From Hemicentrotus pulcherrimus (taxonomy: Eukaryota > Echinodermata > Echinoidea > Camarodonta > Strongylocentrotidae): a DNA stretch of 15,853 nucleotides. The translations under genes were made by a program, and so were the position numbers. The notes beneath the pieces are model-generated. The model did no database searches and was not told the DNA's origin. It saw nothing but the letters and a program-made list of their open reading frames with translations. Within the stretch, counting starts at the first letter, position 1. The number at the start of each line of letters is the position of its first letter. Positions 8,281 through 15,853 of the stretch are shown here, one piece after another. The stretch spans positions 103,724-119,576 of the forward strand of contig BEXV01001207.1 in NCBI GenBank assembly GCA_003118195.1, in the 5' to 3' direction.

Positions 8281-11040
8281 TGCCGTTAGTTGTCTATCTT
8301 TGAGCAAATTTATCCTCGACATTTTGCATTTATCGGGTTTCATAACGCTTAAATGTGTCAACGGCAGCGCAATAGACTATCTACGTCACTGTAGGAGTCA
8401 GAGTCGAAAAAAACCGTCGTGCCCTACTTTAAGAAAGTTCACCGAAGTTATGTGTCCATGTATAAATCAAGAATGTATATATATAGTCAGCGGCCCCGGG
8501 GCCATAAAACACCAGTCATAGTTCATTCGTGAGAGGGATTGGTCATCGTGTACTGAATAGTGAACAGATGAACAAAGGTAATGTAGTCGATGCCATAAAA
8601 CACAAAGAGAGAAGTCTTTTCAAGTCATTGGCCGTCGTTGGTACATGTGTATCTATAAACCTTTACTCACGAATTAGAAGGGTGTGTCCCCGCTGATAAA
8701 TGAGTTAATCTACTTCATTGGTCATTGTGTATAGTTTTATAGTTATTAAAGATTAAATAATTGTCGACGTAAGTCATCGTCAATCCGAAGTCAAGAGTGA
8801 CTCTTCTTAATTTGTAATTATTGTCTTAATTTAGACTACTGCAATTCAAAACAACATGTTGTATACGGTGTTATAGAAGCCAACGATAAATCAGTTCATC
8901 TAAATTTGTTGGTAATGCCATAAAGAATGTATTGTTTCGACCCAGTCAAGTTCAATGATTAGTCATAGGTCATCATACGTAGAAGATGGCGACTTAATGA
9001 ACAAGCCCAAGGCTGATTTCACAGATTGGTTTATCTTTAAATGATGACTTTTATACTTGTCACAACGAAACAACGTCAAGTCAATATCAAATAACTTAGT
9101 CTAAGTTAAGTCATAGTCATATTGTAATTCAGTGCGAGTATTCCACCATAAGTTTTGAACTAAGAATAGCTTTTCCCTTTTTGAGGTGGGAGGGTGTGCT
9201 TGTCCTAAAATAAACGTAATTAAATTGTTCCAATCGAAGATATCTTGCACCAGACATGCCAGATGAATATATAAATGCATCATTGAATTAAAATTGTACA
9301 ACTGTCTATTTGAAATAATAATGCAATAAATGCTTGTAACGTGTCGAATAGTGATGTAGGTGGTCATTTTGGAAAGGCTATGACGTCAGTGTATTAAACT
9401 TTCAGAACAATGTATCAAATCTACAAATCTAGGTAAAAACATCAAAGGTCACAATAAATTGACTTGTACAAGTGTTGTCTGTCAGTAATATTTTCGTCAA
9501 TATCAAACCGGCATCAAATATCTTTTAACGTCTTACTTTATATTGCTGCAGATGTAATACTGATAACTAAAATAACTGTTGGCATACCGTGTAGTAGTCA
9601 CCAACCAATGCATGATTCTTATTTTCTTCCCCTTCCCCTCTGGTCTTTAGCCACTGGATGCCCTCCGCCCCCTAAAGTTGCTACTGAGGTTTTTTTTAGT
9701 CACAATTAAACTACCCTGAATAAAAAGACTTGTTAAGTAGTCAGTATAGTAGCTACTAACGTGTCTATAATTTAGAGATAATGGCGTTGGACAAACTTCC
9801 TGTCAAGTCCATCGATAGCGATGGGGCTATGTACTCAAGAGTAGTATGTCTAATCATGGTCTGTAGTCCAATAATTTCGTTGTATGCTGATCGGTAGAGA
9901 TACGTCATATTATTAGGTAGAATAATAAATGTATGGTAAAGAGTAATTATCAGAAAACTCAAGGCATTTGGTAGGTCATATCAAGCACTACGTTTTACAA
10001 GATCTTAAGTTCTGCTATGTTGTCGATTATGTTTTCGTAGGCAAGGTTAATATCAAGTACGTTGCCAGGTCAGTATCAGGTTGTATGTCCGAAGCCAAAG
10101 TTCAAAATAATTTCGTTTTGTCACAGTTTCATTGTACATTGTGATATGTTTCTTATTTCATAATCAGTATCCGGTATGCTATCATAAACATTAAACGCGT
10201 AGTCGGAGGTCGAAAATTTATCGGAAACTCACTCAACTCTAATTACCTCAACAAAAAATACAATTTTTTAAAAATAGAGTGTAAATCTTCCAATATCAAA
10301 TGAGACTTTTATGTCATTCCTAATTGTAGAGAACTAATCCCTTTTGATGGACATAAGCTGAACGTCGACACTTTAGGTCAATTTCAGGAGTTGATGAATA
10401 TCGTCATTTTTCGTCATCAGGTAGACTCTCAGCATGCAGTGTCAAATAGTACGTGTGAGTTAAAGGCATTGAAATAGTTCAAAACAGCGGTTTATGATGT
10501 GGGTCCCAAAAGTACATCGTCTAGTACAGCGATCAAATTTGGAATTAAGGGACCTTCCAGTTTGTTACGATCAGGTAGAGGTGATTGAAGAAAGAAATTA
10601 AAAGCTAAAAGTCCATCCAGGTGGTCAGTCCGTTCGGTCAAAAAAAGTAGAGGTTCTCGAGCGCGATTATCATGATGTCTATGTCAGTGTCCTGAAGTCG
10701 TTGAACCTCTTGTCAAGCTTTACACCTGAATTTCAAATTTGTTAATACATTTATACTTCAGTAATAGACGGTACTGCAGTGACAGCATTTAATGTCAGAG
10801 TGAGATGGTAGTGTTCGATCATTTCGTCCTGTAATTAAATTTCCGAATGAAATGTTCATTATAATCTAAGTCACGCAGTATCACCAGAATATCAGTCTCT
10901 TAAATCAGTCTCCTAAGTGAATGTTGGTACGTCTGAGCAGAACCACATCTGATGGCATATACTGTTAGGCTGTAAAGTGTAACATTGTCATTAATCAGCA
11001 AGTCTGGTCGCTGCTATCAGTGTGTATGTTCGAAGTATTT

Positions 11041-11908
11041 TCTTCTTTGTTCGCTAGGTAACGTTTAATGTTTGGTTAATATTGTAATGGTGGGCCAAGA
11101 CAAATCTTATCCAAATAATGGCAACATTTTCAATCGGATTTGCAAGTTTCTCAAATTATGGAGTATTACTAACTACTTCATAAGTTCCCATATCAACTTG
11201 ACATTGGTAAAAAAAGTGTCCCCAAAAATTATTTTTAACAAACTTTTTAAAATTGGAAGGTTTGAAAAAAAATGCCAGTCTTGAGTCTTTGGTATAGGTG
11301 AGGAACTCGTTTCCATGGTTTCATCTAAAACATAGCCATTGATTACAGGTAACTTGAATACAATCACATTACGATCAAAACCATGTTTCGGCTTTTTATC
11401 CTGTTTAAGTTGCAGTTTAACTGAGATTTACCATGTTTACATTTCATTTCAGCTACAAAATTTGTGACCGAGAATTATATTGGTATCGCCATTTATAGCA
11501 AAGTTTTAACCCACTATGGACCTAACATAGCAACCTGAATGTGCGTTAACAGCATCCTGAGGCGAAAGATGACATGGACGATCGAAAATATTTTACACAT
11601 TAGAACTCAACATAGATTTCTAAAGAGATTGGTAGAAGACCATGACTATATCTTAAGGAGAATGTTTCAGGGATTATGAACTGCATAATTGACACAATAA
11701 ACTTTCGTTATATGATAAGGGCCCCAGCAAAAAGGCCAAACCTTAAACGTTCCTTACTTAAAATACGCTTTTAAAACGTTTAAGCGTTTCAGGGTCAATT
11801 TTTAAACTTTCGATTACATTTGACATTCTGTACAATTCTAAAGGCTGAAAGACTTTTGACGCTAAATAGGACAACAATTTTAAATGAAAGTAATTTTTAA
11901 ACGATATT
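11041..11908. other. Presumed 3' UTR / 3' flank of the receptor gene
   Basis: This lies immediately downstream of the minus-strand stop codon. No coding exon is seen. I find no canonical minus-strand AATAAA (TTTATT on +). The nearest variants are TATAAA, seen as TTTATA at 11492-11497, and ATTAAA, seen as TTTAAT near 11064. Either could serve polyadenylation, but neither is compelling. The GTC excess ends at the left edge of this stretch. Confidence 0.4.
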
Positions 11909-12904
11909 TCACGAGTGTCTTAGGCTTGATCGGAACGTTGGCGTTTCGTTGCTGCGGAAGGAATGGCGACGCTTTTTGCCACAGCATATTATTCTGATGA
12001 ATGCTCTCCTATATTCTTTGTTAAAGCACGTGTATATACAAGGGTTAAACGCCGAGGACACGTAACCCAGCCACGTAAAGGCGATGAAGAGTTCGTCAGG
12101 TATCTGGCAGGTTGTGCAGAAACCATTGGCGAGATGCATGACAAAGAAAGGCAGCCAGAGAATTATAAAACACGCAAAGACAACCACTAGAGTCTTGGCC
12201 GCCCTCTTTTCACGTTTGTTCGATAGCATTTTCTGCCGCGTATCCGGCACGGCTTCCACCACGGTGCTTCCGTACCCAAGTTTTTGTCCTGACTTACGAT
12301 TCATATGGAAGCTGATTCGAAGCGGACGTCTGCGATAGTCGATCCCCGGCGAAGGGGGCGCTCCGTTACCCTGCACCGTAAGGTACGTCTTGTCCGGTGA
12401 TGGCGGTGGTGGTGGAGTGGAAGATCGTGATCGCGAGACACACTCGCGCGTCGGTGACGGCTGTGGTGGCGGTGTCTGTCCCACAGAACGTTGTGCCGCT
12501 AAACCTTTGCGTCTGCGTAATTTGCGCACTGCGCGAACGTCCACAACTATCATCACCGCCAAAGGCACATAGAAGGAACCCATCGAGGAATAGATGATGA
12601 ATGTCTTATCGAAGAAACCACAAGCCTGACCATCCTCGCTTAATGTCTTCTCAGGGTTGATAAATCCCTGGATGAAGAGAGGTGCACAGATTGCAATGGA
12701 TACCACCCAGACGGGGATGATGGTGCCCAAGATTCGCTTCTGGGAGTTGACACGCTCACGGGAGTACATCAACGGGAAGGTAACGGCAAGGTAACGGTTG
12801 ACTGCGATGGCGCAGAGGTGGAGAATGGAAGCCGTACATAGAAGAACATCGAGAGATAGATGTGTGACACAGAGAGCAAGGCCGAAACCCCAACCTCCTC
12901 GAAC
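11909..12904 (-). CDS. Dopamine D2-like receptor, terminal coding exon (partial)
   Basis: This is the last coding exon of a class A aminergic GPCR (331 codons, TGA at 11909-11911), running from the start of TM3 to the C-terminus. Numbered from the exon start: C12 (3.25) pairs with C95 in ECL2; D19 (3.32) would bind the amine; S106, S107 and S110 (5.42, 5.43, 5.46) would bind catechol; W250, F253, F254 and H257 lie in TM6; Y281 (7.43) and NPCIY (287-291) in TM7. ECL3 has a CTTC pair as in D2-like receptors. ICL3 is long (about residues 128-230) with proline runs at 145-151 and 164-170; the latter contains PPSPDK, a class II SH3-type PxxPxK. C307-C308 could be palmitoylated, and a 23-residue tail follows. 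Oddities: N36-R37-Y38 instead of DRY, D122 at 5.58, L249 at 6.47, S283 at 7.45; E232 (6.30) is kept. TM1 and TM2 must be encoded beyond the window. A D2-like orthologue is most likely; another D2/alpha2-related amine receptor is possible. Confidence 0.9.
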   Translation of the reverse strand, partial: VRGGWGFGLALCVTHLSLDVLLCTASILHLCAIAVNRYLAVTFPLMYSRERVNSQKRILGTIIPVWVVSIAICAPLFIQGFINPEKTLSEDGQACGFFDKTFIIYSSMGSFYVPLAVMIVVDVRAVRKLRRRKGLAAQRSVGQTPPPQPSPTRECVSRSRSSTPPPPPSPDKTYLTVQGNGAPPSPGIDYRRRPLRISFHMNRKSGQKLGYGSTVVEAVPDTRQKMLSNKREKRAAKTLVVVFACFIILWLPFFVMHLANGFCTTCQIPDELFIAFTWLGYVSSAFNPCIYTCFNKEYRRAFIRIICCGKKRRHSFRSNETPTFRSSLRHS

Positions 12905-12957
12905 CTGAAAATTACAAAGAGAAAGACAAGAAACGTACAATTATAATATTTATTAGC
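12905..12957 (-). other. 3' splice site with polypyrimidine tract and branch-point candidate
   Basis: On the minus strand a pyrimidine-rich run (TTTCTTGTCTTTCTCTTTG) leads into AATTTTCAG, ending at 12905, and the exon starts with GTTCGAGGAGG in phase 0. A GCTAAT branch-point-like word lies roughly 50 nt upstream (+ ATTAGC near 12951). The in-frame ATG at 12940 lies inside this intron signal, so it is not the start codon. The junction just before the (V)xGxWxF segment ahead of TM3 matches where, from memory, D2-type genes carry an intron. Confidence 0.85.
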
Positions 12958-14624
12958 TGTAAAATAGGGGCTTCCTGCACAAATGATGCTTTTCAACACT
13001 TTTTGTTCTTCAACCAATCAGAACAATTTATTTAGGTCTTCTATTTCCGTTTTGTAGTTGCGTTCCATCATAATTTGTATGCAAGAGGCACGTCACACAA
13101 GATCGGACTTAAACACGCAGCGTGATAAAAAAAAACACGATAAAAATTTAACTTCTTACAATGATTAGTGTTGTGTGCAGTTTTAACGACTTGCGAATGT
13201 CTATAATAAATCACTTCAGCATAGAATTGTTAAGACGAAATCTTTATAGATACAAGTATTTATAACATTTGTAAAGTACGAAAACGACAGAGACATACAA
13301 ATAATAAAAAGACTATTAAACCTGGTGTTTTAAGATTTTAAAGAAAATTGCATTCTTTTGTTGGCTGGTAACACAGCCTACGAACCTTCAACATACCCAT
13401 CAACAATCAGTATCCTATTTTTACAACTAATGGAGTGATTATAAATCGTCATCACAGGCGCAAGTGGCGCATATATATCATGATTGATTCGGTGTCACGT
13501 GTGCAAATATACTAGGAGGAGACCACTGAAACGCTGGTGTAGCTGAAGTTACAGAGCATCGTACATGTATTCAATATGTATGGTGGTCTTAAACAAACAT
13601 ACAGTGAATGTCTTGTAAATCTTGCACAAACACTATACTTGCGCAGTATATGATTTGGCGTTATCAGAATGATGACGAAGAAGAAGTTTGTGACATGGTT
13701 TCAAAATCTTGAATGGCTTGCAATAATTCACATCTAATAATAGAAGTATGGGCGATAAAAGTTAAGTAGGTCATGTTCTACGTCTGTTTGGTAGCATGTT
13801 ACAAAATGATTCAGAATGGCTTTTGAATGAAGCTTTAAGCTTTTCTACTAAATCATTGAATAAATTATCCTTTTACTTCGTTGATATAGATCTAGGAGCA
13901 GGTTGTGAAGTTTTTGTGGACTTGATTGAGAGGAATAAATTGTTGTTGGAAATTTTCAAAAAGGTAAAGAAAGATGGTGGATCGTGATTTAATAATGATT
14001 TAATCGTGAGTAAAAGAATGGTGTATGAAATTTCATGAGGGATAGATGACGTTTTACATATCCAAGTAGAAAGTGACAGACCAAGAATACTACAACAGTC
14101 TGTGGCTTTATAGATGGAATGACAGAGACTTGAAAAATGAAACCGATATGTAGAAGTTCATTCCATTTCAAGATACAGTTTAAGGTGACCAGACAAATCT
14201 CGGGGAATGTACTTTGACAAGTCAACTTAGAGGTTCCCTAAACGCTCGTTCCCATGCCCTAAATGATGTTTCTTTCCAGCATCGCGTACTTATATCAGTC
14301 ATGTGTATGAGTTTCAGATGTGAACGGGAGGGGATGTACAGCACTCAAGAGATCAAGTCCTGCTTACATTATTACACGTAGGTGAGACTGTGGGAATATT
14401 CCTGTCTGATTTTTTGTTCGCATGGTTAACTTTTAAGGATCAGCTTATTTAGAATGTGGTCTAATCATCATGAACTAATCGTATATTTCACTCTCCGCTG
14501 TTGGTTCAGCTGCAAAGTCCTATGAAATTGAATGCATCGAATTGCATTGGGCAGGGCTCCAGGCCAGATCCATTCACTCCGCCACTTTAACTAATCTAAC
14601 CAAGTTGAAAAATTAAGCAAACAT

Positions 14625-14658
14625 CGAGAGAGGGAGGGATGGAAGGAGGGAAAGAGAT
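14625..14658. repeat. Purine-rich GAGG/GGAA tract
   Basis: An all-purine-dominated stretch of mixed GAGA, GGGA and GGAA words. It is low-complexity and probably a decayed AG microsatellite. Confidence 0.7.
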
Positions 14659-15060
14659 ACAATGGAGCGCATGGTCTAAAAGAAGACGCCGATGGAGTCA
14701 TAGAACTTGAAGAAGCACCACCGCGGAAATATTTAAAGGGCAGGGTATCAAACGCCATCTATATTCGTCCTTCACCACATTTTCGAAGCATATGGAAAAC
14801 CTCAAGCTGGTGTATTTTACTCAATAAAATGACTTCCTAATGATCTCTTCATTCTCCTGCCTTTGTTTTTGAAGAGCAGAGAGTCTGTTTTTCTCGAGCG
14901 ATGATCTTCGTGTCACCTTGGAACGTCAGACATGATCTTAACATTCAATCTAAGGCTAGACGAAGCTTGGAGCGGTTTCCTTTGAAACCAAAACTTTGTA
15001 TAGATTTTCTGTTTTCCCGCCTGCGAAAGATAAAGTTATATATTTATATGATAAACAGTA

Positions 15061-15132
<72 letters not shown>
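15061..15132. repeat. (AG)36 interrupted microsatellite
   Basis: A 72-bp AG dinucleotide repeat with two single-base interruptions (AGAAAG and AGATAG). Opposite-strand frames through it give RE- and LS-repeat peptides and are artefacts. Confidence 0.95.
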
Positions 15133-15136
<4 letters not shown>

Positions 15137-15840
15137 AGAGATATCACGCAAGAAACAGAAAGATCGGAAAGATTAATGATGATATTTCGGCAATGTTCTT
15201 AAACTTCTTATGTATCTCAGTAGGAAAATTCCTATTATAGGTTCTCACTTACTATACACCTGAGTCGAGCGTGGCAAACGAAGGTCCATTTCTTGCCAAA
15301 CCAGGTAAGTGCATTGGTAGGGATCTACCAATCTACTAGACCACAACACTTCCAAAAGTGGATTTGGTTATTGTCAGTCGTAAAAACAAAGTTCTTAGCC
15401 ATGAAGTATGATCGAAATGTTGATGCGCTCATCCTTGAGGAAGTTCATTTTAATCAAAATAGGTTTCACTGTTGATTCCTACATCTCGGAAAAGCAAACT
15501 CTAACGAACTGCAAGGTGGAAATATAGGGCACTGATTTGGTTACCCTAGAATGTTTCTCAATCTGATTCAATCAAAGCACATAGTGTGATTAATGTCATA
15601 TATAAACCATCTACCGTGAAATTAGAACCAGAACGGAAAGCTCCAAATGTGTCCGGACTTGCACATCGAGAAATTGGTTTTCTGGAGAATGATTGCACGC
15701 CCTTTGCACGTCATGTCTGCAGCAAACTTTGACGAATCGTTTATTATCTAGCAATCAGGGGAGATGCAAGACGTTCTTTAATTGGCGCGCCTGAAAAAAT
15801 GTGACAACAAGTTACCTTAAAAAGGGCAAACAAGCAAATT

Positions 15841-15853
15841 AGAGAGAGAGAGA
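15841..15853. repeat. (AG)n microsatellite truncated by window end
   Basis: The window ends inside another AG repeat of at least six units, so its full length lies outside. Confidence 0.85.

Larger units (their letters stand above)
5461..11040 (+). repeat. GTC-rich strand-asymmetric domain (candidate degenerate satellite)
   Basis: Across about 5.6 kb the + strand is loaded with GTC, mostly as GTCA, GTCC or GTCG. Hand counts give 26 GTC against about 4 GAC in 5461-6120, and 84 against about 20 in 8281-11040. The left neighbour 3721-5460 has about 11 each, and 11041-11900 has about 4 against 12. No protein-coding exon is evident and no frame exceeds about 115 codons. Fragments recall the embedded 11-bp array: TCAGTCCGTTCGGTC near 10624 against TCAGTCCGTTATCGGTC at 7121, and TTGTCAATGTTGTCG near 6467 against TTGTCAATCTGTTGTCG at 7163. 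I infer an old, diverged tandem array whose youngest part is 7051-7411. Strand-biased mutation or a non-coding transcript are alternatives. Confidence 0.5.
12905..15853 (-). other. Intron of the D2-like receptor gene (partial)
   Basis: This is at least 2.9 kb of the intron upstream of the terminal exon. I looked for TM1/TM2-like segments (GN-V, LAVADL-type) on the minus strand and found none. Frames of 60-78 codons at 13796, 13989 and 15293 show no domain. The stretch holds purine-rich and (AG)n repeats at 14625-14658, 15061-15132 and 15841-15853. A separate nested or antisense non-coding gene cannot be excluded. Confidence 0.6.

Noticed and set aside
11963..12597. Plus-strand frames of 60-84 codons across the receptor exon
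   Set aside because: They are antisense shadows of the conserved receptor coding sequence and have no domain.
12905..12940. ATG at 12940 as the start codon of the receptor
   Set aside because: The 12 residues it adds are translated polypyrimidine tract and the AG acceptor. A receptor beginning at TM3 would lack TM1 and TM2.
12769..13017. Minus-strand 82-codon frame overlapping the splice acceptor
   Set aside because: It reads the receptor exon in the wrong frame and runs into intron.
13497..13502. CACGTG E-box as a regulatory site
   Set aside because: It is a single 6-bp match inside a presumed intron and expected by chance.
13796..14225. Possible upstream receptor exon (frames at 13796 + and 13989 -)
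   Set aside because: Neither translation shows a TM1/TM2 signature such as GN-V or LA-AD.
14901..15147. Frames with RERERE and SLSLSL peptides
   Set aside because: They are translations of the (AG)n microsatellite.
15782..15791. GGCGCGCC palindrome as a special site
   Set aside because: It is a lone 8-bp palindrome with no associated structure.

Overview
The window looks like an intergenic-to-genic stretch of a metazoan nuclear genome. It is AT-rich, has long gene-poor spacers, microsatellites ((AG)n, (TAA)n, polypyrimidine tracts) and fold-back repeats, and holds one spliced G-protein-coupled receptor gene with a clear eukaryotic splice acceptor. The repeat style (frequent AGGCCT-type words, GA/CT microsatellites, short MITE-like hairpins) suggests a marine invertebrate. 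An echinoderm or other non-vertebrate deuterostome is my guess, but the sequence does not prove it. There are no bacterial features: no operons, no ribosome-binding sites and no CRISPR.

Layout. Positions 1-1100 hold two abutting short palindromes, a near-palindromic inverted repeat of about 230 bp (84-316) and, further on, a dispersed copy of part of its arm. Positions 1300-1940 hold an (AG)15 tract facing a 320-bp pyrimidine-rich tract that is itself a decayed repeat. Positions 2250-4080 hold small transposon-like pieces: a 9-bp-TIR element, a possible tRNA-derived SINE fragment, a retroposon-like 3' end with a GGATT tail, and a MITE-like hairpin around GGTCGGTCGG/CCGACC. Positions 5098-5162 are a (TAA)n microsatellite. 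From about 5460 to 11040 the sequence changes texture. The trinucleotide GTC becomes several-fold commoner than its complement GAC on the + strand (hand counts 84 versus about 20 in 8281-11040). Inside this domain, 7051-7411 is an almost perfectly phased 11-bp minisatellite of 33 units, consensus TGTTGTCGGTC.

The only gene I can support is on the minus strand. Positions 11909-12904 are the 331-codon terminal coding exon of a dopamine D2-like class A receptor, covering the start of TM3 to the C-terminus. The intron acceptor lies at 12905-12935 and the intron runs out of the right edge of the window, so the N-terminus, TM1 and TM2 are not here. The amine-binding pocket is completely D2-like, but several activation microswitches are altered: NRY instead of DRY, Asp at 5.58, Leu at 6.47 and Ser at 7.45.

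I see no multi-gene system. The two things most worth following up are the GTC-asymmetric 5.6-kb domain with its 11-bp minisatellite core, and the D2-like receptor whose ligand pocket is conserved while its activation switches are not.
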